Origin: Mycobacterium barrassiae
Lineage (GTDB): Bacteria; Actinomycetota; Actinomycetes; Mycobacteriales; Mycobacteriaceae
NCBI RefSeq assembly: GCF_025822765.1
Contig: NZ_JACKUK010000023.1
Coordinates: 577,535 to 641,534, forward strand
DNA length: 64,000 nt
Reading direction: 5' to 3'
The notes under the pieces are model-generated. The model ran no database searches, was not told the origin of the DNA, and saw only the letters and a program-made list of their open reading frames with translations. The position numbers and the translations under genes were made by a program. This document shows positions 36,805 to 45,752 of this stretch, piece after piece. Numbering within the stretch: the stretch's first letter is position 1; each line of letters opens with the position of its first letter.

Positions 36805-37833
36805 TCAGCGCAGTATGCGGGCCGCAACCTGTCCGTCGGTCTGCTCGACATAGAACTGGGCGGCCTTGCGTATCGACTCGGCGGCCGGACGGGGCTGCCA
36901 TCCGAGTTCGCGCCTGGCTTTTCCGTTGTCGGCCTCCGACATGATGTGCAGCAGCCGCACCCCGGTCACGTTCATCGGCAGGTCGCGTCGTAGCAGTCGG
37001 CTCGCCACCGACAATGCCCCGCCGAAGGCGTACGCGGCGGCGAGCGGCACGCCGAACCGCGGCGGCTTGGCTCCGACCGCGATTGCCGCCGTCTCCAACA
37101 TCTCGCGCATCGACATGTAGGTCTCGGAGATGATGTAGCGCTCCCCGATGCCGCCACGTTCACCGGCCAGCAGGAACGCGTCGGCCACATCCTCTACGCC
37201 GACGACCTCGGTGAACACTCCCTTGATGTAGGCGGGCATCTTGCCGAGCGCCGCGTACTGCACCATCAGCCCCTGGGTCGGCTGCCAGTCGCGAGGACCG
37301 TACGGATTGGAGACGCACATCGCGACGGCGGGCAGCGCCCGCTCTCGCGCATAACGCAACACCAGATCCTCTGCCGCACGGCGAGACTCGATGTAGGGGC
37401 CGCCCTTGCCCGCCCAGTCGAACGGCATGTCCTCGGTCACCGGCGTACGGCCATCACCGAGCGCGATCGTTCCGATGGTGCTGCAGAAGACGAATCGATG
37501 AAGGTCCGCATCGACGGCGACGTCGAGCACGCGACGCAGGCTTTCGACGTTGGTCTCGAACAACGGGGATGGATCGCGCAGGTAGAAGCGCGTATCCACG
37601 ATGCAGTAGAACACCACGTCGCAGCCGGACATCGCCGCCCGCAGTGCCGCTTCGTCATTCAGGTCGCCGTAGTGACGTTCGACGTCGAGGTCGTCGATCG
37701 CCACCGTCAGGCTGGACTTCCGTAGAGACACCCGCACGTCGTCGCCGCGTTCGACGAGCTTTCGCACCACGTGCGATCCGACGAACCCGCTGGCCCCCAT
37801 CACCAACGACGTGCGCCGTGTCGGCGATGCCAA
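36805..37833 (-). CDS. NAD-dependent epimerase / 3-beta-HSD-like extended SDR
   Basis: A 342-residue extended SDR of the dihydroflavonol-reductase/3-beta-hydroxysteroid-dehydrogenase type. GASGFVGSHVVRKL near residue 13 binds NAD(P), with STIG near 128. The catalytic Tyr is in GPYIESRRAAED, so the YxxxK motif reads YxxxR; the nucleotides confirm Arg. It directly abuts the acyl-CoA dehydrogenase upstream and is the last gene of a seven-gene minus-strand operon starting at 44636. It could oxidise a beta-hydroxyacyl or alicyclic alcohol if active. Confidence 0.86.
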   Translation of the reverse strand: MASPTRRTSLVMGASGFVGSHVVRKLVERGDDVRVSLRKSSLTVAIDDLDVERHYGDLNDEAALRAAMSGCDVVFYCIVDTRFYLRDPSPLFETNVESLRRVLDVAVDADLHRFVFCSTIGTIALGDGRTPVTEDMPFDWAGKGGPYIESRRAAEDLVLRYARERALPAVAMCVSNPYGPRDWQPTQGLMVQYAALGKMPAYIKGVFTEVVGVEDVADAFLLAGERGGIGERYIISETYMSMREMLETAAIAVGAKPPRFGVPLAAAYAFGGALSVASRLLRRDLPMNVTGVRLLHIMSEADNGKARRELGWQPRPAAESIRKAAQFYVEQTDGQVAARILR

Positions 37834-39027
37834 CTACGACGCCTTCTTCGCGACGGGTGCGTACGCCGGCTTACCGAGACCAAGCACGTACTGCGCGATC
37901 ATGTTCCGGAACACCTCGAGGGTGCCGCCGTAGATGCCGACCAGCGGCGCGAAGCGGTACACGTACTCCGCGGCGCCGTCGTCGGCGGCACCGTCGGTGC
38001 CGATGGGCAGCGACGCGGCCGTGCCAAGGAGGTCCATCAGGTCCGGCGAGATGTCGCGCATGGTCTGGGCGAGCGCCACGCGGCCGAAGATACTTGTCGC
38101 GCTGAGCGCCGCCTCCATCCGGGCGACGCTTCGGCCGAGGCGGTACGCGACGGCGCCGTCGTCGATCAGGCGGCGACCGTCGGGACGTACCTCGGCGACC
38201 TTGGCGGCGGCCTTGTCCACGGCGGCGGCCATGAATCCGGCCTGATGCATCATGATCGAGACGTCCTGCAGACCGTCCTTAGCGGCCTCCACCGCACCGT
38301 GCTCGACGTTGAGGGGCTCGCGCACCACGGTCCAGCCGTCGTTCACCTCACCCAGTCGATACTTGTCGTCGACGCGCACGTCGCTGTAGTAGACGATGTT
38401 CGTGCGGTCACCGTCGACGGTGCGGACGCCCTGGATCTCGATGCCCGGCGAATCGAGCGGGACCAGAAACATGGTCAGGCTCTTGTGTTTCGGCGCGGTG
38501 GGGTCGGTGTTGGTGATCAGGAACACGTACTGGCAGTTGTGCGCACCGGTGGTGAACATCTTCGAACCGTTGATCACCCACCCGTCGCCGTCGCGCACCG
38601 CACGGGTCTTGCAGGTGGCGACGTCAGAGCCGCCCTCTGGTTCGGTGTACCCGAGGCACAGTCGGACGTGGCCACTGTAAACCCCTGGCATCACTTCGGC
38701 TTTCAGTTCCGGCGAGCCGAACTTCTCGACCGACCGCGCGATCATTGCGGTGGTGCCCGAGGTGACCCACGGAACGTGCGCCCGCCGCTTCTCCAACTGC
38801 CAGATGCGATTGCGGAGACGGTTGAAGCCGCCCTCGGACTCCGGCTTCCACTCCTTTTCCAGATAACCCGCCGCACCGAGCGCCAAATGCACACCCTCGT
38901 CGAAGTTGTCGCCCGTCTCGCGGTCGCGGCGGATGACCTCCTCGGTGACGTGGGTACGCAGGAACGTGCGCACCTCGTCGAGGAAGTCCTGATCGTCGTC
39001 GGAGAGTTCGACCCGTGAGAAATCCAT
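37834..39027 (-). CDS. Acyl-CoA dehydrogenase, large partner (FadE-type)
   Basis: A 397-residue flavin acyl-CoA dehydrogenase. LGYTEPEGGSDVATCKTRAV near residue 125 is the FAD/substrate loop. The usual YEGTSEIQ near the C-terminus reads IYGGTLEVFRN, so the classical Glu base at that point is Gly. The second FadE gene lies 6 bases upstream, so this is probably half of an alpha2beta2 heterotetramer like the mycobacterial steroid FadE pairs, which complete the active site between subunits. It abuts the extended SDR gene. Confidence 0.9.
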   Translation of the reverse strand: MDFSRVELSDDDQDFLDEVRTFLRTHVTEEVIRRDRETGDNFDEGVHLALGAAGYLEKEWKPESEGGFNRLRNRIWQLEKRRAHVPWVTSGTTAMIARSVEKFGSPELKAEVMPGVYSGHVRLCLGYTEPEGGSDVATCKTRAVRDGDGWVINGSKMFTTGAHNCQYVFLITNTDPTAPKHKSLTMFLVPLDSPGIEIQGVRTVDGDRTNIVYYSDVRVDDKYRLGEVNDGWTVVREPLNVEHGAVEAAKDGLQDVSIMMHQAGFMAAAVDKAAAKVAEVRPDGRRLIDDGAVAYRLGRSVARMEAALSATSIFGRVALAQTMRDISPDLMDLLGTAASLPIGTDGAADDGAAEYVYRFAPLVGIYGGTLEVFRNMIAQYVLGLGKPAYAPVAKKAS

Positions 39028-39033
39028 TGCGAA

Positions 39034-40077
39034 TTACCTGCTTTCCCGAGCGGAGACGATCTCAGCGATGTACTTCGCGGTGACCCCGGGATCGCCGCCG
39101 GCCAGCGCCCAGCCCCGCGCACGCACCAAGTAAGCGGTGGCGGCGGCCTCCGCCGAAACACCGAGCCCGCCCTGAACGTGTACCGCCATCGTCGCGGCCT
39201 TCGACGCTTCTTCGGCCATGAACACGAACGCCGATGGCGCCAGTTCCGGGCGCTCGTCGGGTTCGTTGTCGAGAAACCACGCGGCCCGCCGCGCCAGGTT
39301 CCGTCCCGCCTGCACGGTGATGGCGATGTTGGCCAGAGGATGCGAGATACCCTGCAACGTCGAGATCGGGACGCCGAGCGTGTAGCGGGTCTTGGCGAAC
39401 TCCGCAGCGATGGTCATCGTCTCCTCGACCAGGCCGACCAACGCCGCGGCGGTCAGTACCCGCCATTCATCCAGTGCCCGTTGATATTCGGCCAACGCCT
39501 GCGGACCGCTGCCCAGCACGGTGCGGTCGTCGGCGGTGGCGGGATCGACCCAGGCCATCGGCAGCTTACCGATGTTGTCGACCTTGACCGGCCTGGTCCC
39601 GAACGTCAGCCGCACGACGTCGTCACCGTCACGCACGATGATGTGGTCGGCGATCGACCCGGTCGGGATCAGCCGGACGCCCGACACGTTGTCGTGTTGG
39701 GGATCGATCGCCACCAGTTGCTTGCCGTTGACGACATCCGGCTCGACGGTGCCGAGCCGCCCCAGCAGTCGCGCCGCGCACACGTGGTCGATCCACGGGA
39801 CCGGGCCCAGCGCCCGACCGAGTTCCTCGGCCACCAGCGTCAAGTCGACGAGCGTGGCCCCGTCACCGCCGCTGGACTCGGGCAACGCCATGCTCGTTGC
39901 ACCCATGGCGCACAGGCGTTCCCACAGGCTCTTGTCGAATCCGGATTCCTCGGCGGCGCGCACGGTCTCGATCGGGCAGTGCGTCTTGAAGAACTCCCGA
40001 TAGGCCGACTGCACCGCCTCGTGGTCCTCGGAGAGGCTGTAGTCCAGCCTCCGCAGTTCGTAACGGTCCATCGTCAC
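39034..40077 (-). CDS. Acyl-CoA dehydrogenase, short partner (FadE-type)
   Basis: A 347-residue acyl-CoA dehydrogenase-like protein, shorter than the family norm of about 380-400. It keeps the N-terminal helical domain and HVQGGLGVSAEA near the end but has no YEGTSEIQ Glu segment. This is typical of the second subunit of heteromeric FadE enzymes. The GTG start overlaps the amidohydrolase stop by 4 bases. Together with the neighbouring FadE it would desaturate a bulky acyl-CoA. Confidence 0.87.
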   Translation of the reverse strand: MTMDRYELRRLDYSLSEDHEAVQSAYREFFKTHCPIETVRAAEESGFDKSLWERLCAMGATSMALPESSGGDGATLVDLTLVAEELGRALGPVPWIDHVCAARLLGRLGTVEPDVVNGKQLVAIDPQHDNVSGVRLIPTGSIADHIIVRDGDDVVRLTFGTRPVKVDNIGKLPMAWVDPATADDRTVLGSGPQALAEYQRALDEWRVLTAAALVGLVEETMTIAAEFAKTRYTLGVPISTLQGISHPLANIAITVQAGRNLARRAAWFLDNEPDERPELAPSAFVFMAEEASKAATMAVHVQGGLGVSAEAAATAYLVRARGWALAGGDPGVTAKYIAEIVSARESR

Positions 40078-40910
40078 AGCTCCTCTCGAGGGCCGAAGAA
40101 GAAGTCATTCGCGTTGTTGAAGAGGTAGTTGTCGAGTACGTCGGCAGGCAGGTCCAGCGCCAAAGCTTCTGGCACCACACGGTGCATCCTCAGCACCGGC
40201 CAGTCGGAGGCGAAGATCACCTTGTCCGGTCCGCGGGTGCGCATGTAGTGCAGCAGGCTCTCCGGCAGTCGCTTGGGCGACCACGCCGACGTCATCAGGC
40301 GCAGGTTCTTGTACTTGATCAACAGGCGGATCGCGACATCCCACCACGGGTCGGCGCCGTGGATCATGCAGAGCTTCAGTTCCGGGAACCGCACACAGAC
40401 GCGGTCGAGGTGGATCGGGTTCTGCGCCTCACCGGGAATGGGCGGTCCCGGCAGGCCGGTGTTGATGCACAACGGCAGCCCGATCTCCGCGCATTTGGTG
40501 TACAGCGGGTAGTAGACGGCGTCGCTCGGCGGGTACTGGCCGTCGCCCCAAAAGCTCGGTCCCACTGCGGTGTAGGCGACCGGCAGGTCGCGCACGACGG
40601 CGCTGAGCTCGCGCAGCGAGGGCATCGGCCGCAGCAGGTTGACACCACCCATGGCGAGTGCGAACTTGTCGGGTCGCTGGTCGACGAACTTGCGGGCCGT
40701 CACCGATGGTTTGGCGATGCTGTCCATCAGGATGGCCTTCTCGACGCCGCGCTCCTCCATCTCCTCGAGCAGCTGGGGCAGCTCGACCTGGTCGTAGAGC
40801 GACTGCGGGCCCTTGAAGTAGTCGTCGCGCACCTTGAGCATGAACTCGGGCTGCTTCTCGGTCTCGCCGAAGTGGACGTTGACCAGACAATCAATCGCTT
40901 TGTGGCTCAT
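40074..40910 (-). CDS. Amidohydrolase family protein (ACMSD-like, short) 3
   Basis: A 278-residue amidohydrolase-2 protein, shorter than the three others here. The N-terminal motif is altered to AIDCLVNVH. A central LCMIHGADPWWD and the late IFASDWPVLRMHR (Asp ligand) remain. It overlaps the ligase upstream and the FadE gene downstream by 4 bases each, so it is fully embedded in the operon. Its job is probably hydrolysis or decarboxylation of an intermediate formed by those enzymes; the substrate is unknown. Confidence 0.85.
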   Translation of the reverse strand: MSHKAIDCLVNVHFGETEKQPEFMLKVRDDYFKGPQSLYDQVELPQLLEEMEERGVEKAILMDSIAKPSVTARKFVDQRPDKFALAMGGVNLLRPMPSLRELSAVVRDLPVAYTAVGPSFWGDGQYPPSDAVYYPLYTKCAEIGLPLCINTGLPGPPIPGEAQNPIHLDRVCVRFPELKLCMIHGADPWWDVAIRLLIKYKNLRLMTSAWSPKRLPESLLHYMRTRGPDKVIFASDWPVLRMHRVVPEALALDLPADVLDNYLFNNANDFFFGPREEL

Positions 40911-42523
40911 GTCAGTGATGCCTCTTGCGCCGCAGTGGTTTTCGCCCAGCGGTAGTCCGGTTTTCCGTTACCGAGTCGGCGTACCTGGTCGACGATGATG
41001 AACTCCTTCGGCGCCTTGAACCGCGCGAGTTGCGAGGTGCACTGGTCGTGCATCTGTTCAGCGGTGATATCAACACCTGGTTGCAGCGCGACAAGGGCGA
41101 CCAGCTCTTCACCCCAGCGCTCACTGGGTCGTCCGACCACCAATGCGTCAGCCACGCCGGCGTATGCGCGCAACACTTCCTCGACCTCTTCGACGAACAC
41201 CTTCTCGCCGCCGGTGTTGACGACAAGCGAGTCCCGGCCGAACAACCGCAACGTGCCGTCGGGCGCGAGCGAGCCGCGGTCCCCGGAGATCACGACGCGT
41301 CGCCCGTCGACGACGGGAAACGTCTTGCGGGTGGCGGCCTCGTCGTCGAAATAGCCGAGCGGGATGCGCCCCGCACGCGCCACGAAGCCGACCTCGGGCT
41401 CCCCCGGTTCGAGGAAGCGACTGTAGTCCTCGGAAAGGACGAGCGCGCCTTCCCGAAGGACGAACGTGTCCTTCTGCTCCCCGACCTGGCTGCGACCGAA
41501 GCCGACGTTTCCGGTCTCCGACGATCCGTAGCCGTTGATCAGCGTAATCTGCGGCAGCAGTTCGAGAAGCGCCTGTTGATGTTTCGGATTGGTGGCCGCT
41601 CCGCCGGTGCCGATCGCGTACATCGATGACAGGTCGTAGTTGCCGCTGCGGAGTTCGTCGACCAGCGGTCCCGCGTAGGCGTCGCCGACCATCGTCATCA
41701 TGCCGACCTCCTCACGCTCCGCGGTCTCGAGCACCGCGCGCGGGTCGAAGCGTGTCTTGTCGTAGAGGACTATCGGCAGCCCGTTGAGGAGCCCGGCGAA
41801 CGCCGTCCACATGCCTGCGGCATGCATCAGCGGCGATACGGCGAACCACGGTTGACCCTCGAATCCGAGCTTGGCGTGAATCTCGTCGACGGACTCGTGG
41901 TCGGCGCCGTTCATCGACACCACGTACGTGTCGCTCTGCCGCCACATGACGCCCTTGGGGCGGCCTGTCGTCCCGCCGGTGCACACCATCATCACATCGT
42001 CGGGCGACGGTGTGATGTCGTGATCCGTATCGCCTAGTGCCAGCGCCTCTTCCAGGCTGATGGCACCCGGTAACAACGGCTCTGTGCCGCCGTCGTCGAC
42101 CGCGATCAGCACGTCGGCGGTGGCGGGCGGAAGCACGTCGGCGAACTTCGGACCGAGCGAGCGGTGGTAGATCACCGCCCGTGGCCGCAGGTAGTCCAGG
42201 AGTTCGGCCACCTCGCGCGGCGCGTAGTTGTAGTTCACATTCACCGGCACGGTCCGCGCCTTCAGCGATCCGATCACCATGTCGGGATAGAGATCGTTGT
42301 GCATGACCAGCGCGACGCGGTCCTGACCGCACTCCCAGTTCGCGAGTTCAGCGCGTTCCCGGTGTGCGCCCAATCCCTGTCCGGCAAGGAAATTGGCCAG
42401 TCGGCGGGTGCGCTCCGCAGACTCGGAGAACGTGCTGCGCCGCGAGCCGCAGATGGTCATCAACCGGTCGGGTGCGGCGTCGGCGATGGCGTCGAGCACC
42501 GCCCCGATGGTCCATTCCCCCAT
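40907..42523 (-). CDS. Acyl-CoA synthetase (AMP-forming), FadD17/FadD19-like
   Basis: A 538-residue ANL ligase with the P-loop TGGTTGRPKGVMWRQ, GYGSSETGNVG, SGDRG in the hinge and the catalytic Lys in LGNGKPDYRW. It shares the GVxWRQxD variant with the ligase at 24554, pointing to a common substrate class. It is placed after an amidohydrolase (2-base gap) and before another (4-base overlap), so activation and the amidohydrolase steps are probably linked. It forms acyl-CoA from the free acid with ATP. Confidence 0.9.
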   Translation of the reverse strand: MGEWTIGAVLDAIADAAPDRLMTICGSRRSTFSESAERTRRLANFLAGQGLGAHRERAELANWECGQDRVALVMHNDLYPDMVIGSLKARTVPVNVNYNYAPREVAELLDYLRPRAVIYHRSLGPKFADVLPPATADVLIAVDDGGTEPLLPGAISLEEALALGDTDHDITPSPDDVMMVCTGGTTGRPKGVMWRQSDTYVVSMNGADHESVDEIHAKLGFEGQPWFAVSPLMHAAGMWTAFAGLLNGLPIVLYDKTRFDPRAVLETAEREEVGMMTMVGDAYAGPLVDELRSGNYDLSSMYAIGTGGAATNPKHQQALLELLPQITLINGYGSSETGNVGFGRSQVGEQKDTFVLREGALVLSEDYSRFLEPGEPEVGFVARAGRIPLGYFDDEAATRKTFPVVDGRRVVISGDRGSLAPDGTLRLFGRDSLVVNTGGEKVFVEEVEEVLRAYAGVADALVVGRPSERWGEELVALVALQPGVDITAEQMHDQCTSQLARFKAPKEFIIVDQVRRLGNGKPDYRWAKTTAAQEASLT

Positions 42524-42525
42524 GA

Positions 42526-43734
42526 CTAGGCGGAGGCCGTCACGTTCGCACCAAGCAGCTCGAGTGCGTTGTCGCGCATGACCTTCCGGGTGTCCTCGTG
42601 GCTGAATTCTGGGAATTGCGGGATGTCGGCGGTGAACGACGTGGGATCCGCCAACCCCTCTCCGTGTGGCCAGTCCGACCCAAACAGGATCTTGTCCACG
42701 CCGATGGTGTCGGCCAGCAGCTTCACGTCGTCCTCGTAGTACGGCGCAATCCAGACGTTGTTGCGCAGCTGCTCGACCGGATCCTCCTTGTAGTGGTACG
42801 GCGCGTTGTTGGCGGACTTCTTGAGCCGCTTGATGAGCCGATAAACGAAGTAGGAACCGTTCTCGATGCTGACCACTCTGAGCTTCGGGTGCCGGGTGAA
42901 CACCTGATGGACGATCATCGCGGCAATGGTGTCGTGGATAGCGCGGTCGTCCATGATCACCATGTCGAGCGGGTCGCGCTTACCGAAGCCCTTGAACACA
43001 CCGCTGCCGCCCCACAGTGCGGGGATCGCCATGTAGCCGGAGTCGGACAGGTGAAAGACCACCGGAACTCCAGCCTCGGCCAGACGGGCCCATACCGGGT
43101 CGTGCACCGGATCGCCGAGCGAGCGGGGCCTCACCTCACCCGGCACCGGTGCCGGCCGCACGCACACAAGTTTCGCGCCCCTTTCCAGGACGAACTCGAC
43201 CTCCTCGATGGCCTTCTCGGGGTCGGCCAGCGAGATGATCGGCGCGGCGATGATGCGGTGATCGGGCCTGTCGAATCCCCAGTCATCGTCGAGCCACTGG
43301 TTGAAGGCGTGGACCGAGGCCATGGTGGCCGGGATGTCATGCTTGAGGCCCTCTTCGACACCGCACGCGAAAGTCGGCAGCATGAACACGGTTTCGAGGT
43401 TCTGCTTGTCGAGGATCTTCACGCGGGCGTCGCGGTTCTGGTACTCGGGATGGTCGGCCAGGCGGTCGACCTTCATCAGCGACGCCGGATCGACGCCCTC
43501 GGGGATCTCGCCTCGGAATAGCAGGTCCAGGCAGCCGGGTTCGATGATCGGGTCGAAGGTCGGGTTCGGAATGAAGTGGTTGATCACCCCACCGAACACC
43601 GCGTAGGTGCGCTTTCCGTCGGTGAGCATCTGCACGCCGCGGCTGCGGAACTCCTTGGGCAGGTGCCGGGTAAAGGCGTCCAGCGGCTCGTAGTAATGGT
43701 TGTCGACGTCGATGGCCATGTAGTCCAAAGTCAT
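42526..43734 (-). CDS. Amidohydrolase family protein (ACMSD-like) 4
   Basis: A 402-residue amidohydrolase-2 protein with IDVDNH near residue 8, a central VVFHLSDSG and the late LFGSDWPHGEGL Asp motif. It is paralogous to the protein at 35537. The ATG overlaps the hydratase stop by 4 bases, and the ligase follows after 2 bases. The operon context places it in acyl-CoA breakdown, perhaps opening a ring or removing a carboxyl group. No metal-binding residue is missing. Confidence 0.88.
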   Translation of the reverse strand: MTLDYMAIDVDNHYYEPLDAFTRHLPKEFRSRGVQMLTDGKRTYAVFGGVINHFIPNPTFDPIIEPGCLDLLFRGEIPEGVDPASLMKVDRLADHPEYQNRDARVKILDKQNLETVFMLPTFACGVEEGLKHDIPATMASVHAFNQWLDDDWGFDRPDHRIIAAPIISLADPEKAIEEVEFVLERGAKLVCVRPAPVPGEVRPRSLGDPVHDPVWARLAEAGVPVVFHLSDSGYMAIPALWGGSGVFKGFGKRDPLDMVIMDDRAIHDTIAAMIVHQVFTRHPKLRVVSIENGSYFVYRLIKRLKKSANNAPYHYKEDPVEQLRNNVWIAPYYEDDVKLLADTIGVDKILFGSDWPHGEGLADPTSFTADIPQFPEFSHEDTRKVMRDNALELLGANVTASA

Positions 43735-44636
43735 GAGTCCTGTCCTTTCGGAAGTCCTTGGGCCGGCCCTTGGACCGGCGGAAAGTTCGGCGGGCGCTTC
43801 TCGAAAAAGCTCGTGATGCCCTCGATGAAATCGGGGCGCTGCATCGATTCGTGCATCAACTTCTCGGCATCGTCGCTGGCAACGAAAACGTCGCGCATGG
43901 TGTCTGCGTACACCTGTTGTTTGATCACCGCCAGCGAGTTGGGCGCACAGTTGGCGGCGATGTCCTCCGCGTAAGCGATCGCGCGCGGCAGCAGTTCGTC
44001 AAGTGCGACGACCTCTTTGACCAGACCCAGTTGCTGTGCCTCGTCGGCCAGGAACACCCGCCCGGACAGCAGTAGATCCAGCGCGACCCCCTGCCCGACG
44101 ATGCGCGGCAGGATCCACGAGATCCCGTACTCCGCGATCAGACCGCGGCGGGCGAACGACGTGGTGAACTTCGCGCCGTCGGCGGCGAACCGTACGTCGC
44201 ACATCAGCGCCATCGTTAGGCCCATACCGGCACACGCGCCATTGATCGCCGCGATGACGGGTTTGCGCATCGACGTGGTGAAGTGCGGATGACGCGCACC
44301 GACGAGCTTGCCTACGTCGGTGTCCGCGGCGGCGTTGACGGTGGTGGCGCTGATCGATGTGAGGTCGCCCATGTCAGCGCCTGCGCAAAACGCACGGCCC
44401 TTCCCGGTCACCACGATGACCCGGACGTCGGGATCGGCCTCCGCGGCGTCGAGATACAGGTAGAACGCGGTCGCGAGGCCACCGCCCCAGCCGTTCATCC
44501 GGTCGGGCCTGTTGAGCGTGAGAACCGCGACGCCGGTGTCGAGGACCTCGTAGAGCACCGGTTCGTCCGGCCCGGCGGCCTCGGAGTCGGCCTCGGAGTC
44601 GGCCTCGGAGTCGACGATGCGGTCTCCAACGCTCAC
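43731..44636 (-). CDS. Enoyl-CoA hydratase/isomerase family protein with repeat-bearing N-terminus
   Basis: A 301-residue crotonase-fold protein. LTLNRPDRMNGW, GRAFCAGADMGDL and the oxyanion-hole segment INGACAGMGLTMALMCD are family-typical. The N-terminus carries a tandem Asp-Ser-Glu-Ala repeat before the fold begins near residue 25; it is acidic and probably disordered. GTG 44636 follows GAGGAGG by 7 bases, so the repeat is translated. It heads the seven-gene operon down to 36805. Hydration of an unsaturated acyl-CoA is likely, though isomerase or ring-hydrolase members also exist. Confidence 0.88.
   Translation of the reverse strand: MSVGDRIVDSEADSEADSEAAGPDEPVLYEVLDTGVAVLTLNRPDRMNGWGGGLATAFYLYLDAAEADPDVRVIVVTGKGRAFCAGADMGDLTSISATTVNAAADTDVGKLVGARHPHFTTSMRKPVIAAINGACAGMGLTMALMCDVRFAADGAKFTTSFARRGLIAEYGISWILPRIVGQGVALDLLLSGRVFLADEAQQLGLVKEVVALDELLPRAIAYAEDIAANCAPNSLAVIKQQVYADTMRDVFVASDDAEKLMHESMQRPDFIEGITSFFEKRPPNFPPVQGPAQGLPKGQDS
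44578..44613 (-). repeat. 12-base tandem repeat, three copies, in coding sequence
   Basis: Three exact copies of GCCTCGGAGTCG (plus-strand reading) encode (DSEA)x3 near the N-terminus of the hydratase. The unit is a multiple of three, so copy-number changes would preserve the frame. Confidence 0.85.
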
Positions 44637-44675
44637 CCGTCAGCCTCCTCAGGCGTTCGAACTGGATGTATGTCC

Positions 44676-44696
44676 ATACTGTACACCTATCGGTAG
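44676..44696. promoter_or_regulatory. Weak relative of the ACTGTAA operator
   Basis: ATACTGTA followed by a poor right arm (TATCGGTA), 40-60 bases upstream of the hydratase operon start at 44636. It matches the best copy at 13 of 21 positions. Confidence 0.35.
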
Positions 44697-44720
44697 CGTC
44701 TTCCGCAACCGTCTGGCGAC

Positions 44721-45728
44721 TCAGCCCGCGACCAGTCCGTACCGCCGATACGCAGCGTCGATGGTGTCTTTCGCCTCCCGTGGTAGCTCGGCCTGCGGGG
44801 GCCGCGAATGGGGATATGACCCGATGGGCAACCCGAGCACCGACGCGGCGTACTTGAACGCGCCGCCCCAATGGGTGAAATAGTCGGCCCGGCCCGGGTA
44901 ACACGTGAACCACGAGCGCATGTCGACGCCGAACTGGTCCATGCCGGACTTCTCGGCGTAATCCATCGCCTCGGACAGCTTGTCGCTCCACACCAGCTCC
45001 CAGTATTCGGAGAGCACAGGGTGTTGCGGGGTTTCGTACAGGTAGCCCGACGTGCCCAGTTGTGCGGGCCCGACGATGCCCGCGCGTAGCCAGCCCGCGC
45101 GGTAGACCGTCGTATCGCATTCCCAGATCGTCAGATCCGGCGCGAGGTCGTGCAGCAGTCGGCTGGCCATGGGCCGGAAGGCGCCCTCTTTCGTCGCGCA
45201 CACCGCCGGGACCTCTTCGTAGATCCGCGCGCCCTCCGCGGGCGTCAACACGTATCCAGAGGAGGGCGAGTTGAACATTCCCAGTGCGATATCGCTGCGC
45301 CCGGCGACGTACTTGAAGAACCTCAGGACGCCTTCGCCGCCATGGGCTTCCATCATCGGCGTCTGGATGTAGGCGATGTCGGCCCCGGCATCCTGGGCGT
45401 GCAACGTCAGTTCAAGACAGTCCTTCGCCGACATGGCCGCAGTGCAGGCCTGCACCACGACATTGGGATCGGCCGCCTGGCCCTCCTCGATCGCGACCTC
45501 CAACAACCGCTTTCGCTCATCCATGGTCAACGACCAGAACTCCGCGATCCCGCTGGTGCACCAGAGCATTGGGTGACGCAACTCGCCGACGCAGTAGCGC
45601 ACCAACGTCCGGTAGGCGTCCCAGTCGATGTCGTCGCCGTCCCTGCCGCAGAACGGCGTGTAGAGCGAATTGCCGATGCCGCGCAGGTTGGTGCGGGCCC
45701 ACTCACGCGCCTCTTTGGCCGTCGCCAC
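44721..45728 (-). CDS. Dihydrodipicolinate synthase (DapA/NAL) family lyase
   Basis: A 335-residue class I aldolase-type protein. The Schiff-base Lys is probably K180 in VCATKEGAF. The NSPSSGY segment near 153 corresponds to the YNxPxxTG motif with changes. It is unlikely to be the lysine-biosynthesis enzyme, because it diverges and lies in a catabolic cluster. Family members also include hydratase-aldolases that release pyruvate from aromatic or unsaturated acids. GTG start behind GAGGAGG. It follows the SDR gene by 24 bases on the same strand. Confidence 0.82.
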   Translation of the reverse strand: MATAKEAREWARTNLRGIGNSLYTPFCGRDGDDIDWDAYRTLVRYCVGELRHPMLWCTSGIAEFWSLTMDERKRLLEVAIEEGQAADPNVVVQACTAAMSAKDCLELTLHAQDAGADIAYIQTPMMEAHGGEGVLRFFKYVAGRSDIALGMFNSPSSGYVLTPAEGARIYEEVPAVCATKEGAFRPMASRLLHDLAPDLTIWECDTTVYRAGWLRAGIVGPAQLGTSGYLYETPQHPVLSEYWELVWSDKLSEAMDYAEKSGMDQFGVDMRSWFTCYPGRADYFTHWGGAFKYAASVLGLPIGSYPHSRPPQAELPREAKDTIDAAYRRYGLVAG

Positions 45729-45752
45729 TGCCGCCTCCTCCAGGTGAAACCG

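Noticed and set aside
44721-45728. Calling the DapA-family gene dapA (lysine biosynthesis)
   Set aside because: Motifs around the Schiff-base Lys and the YNxPxxTG segment differ, and the context is catabolic, so only family level is supported.
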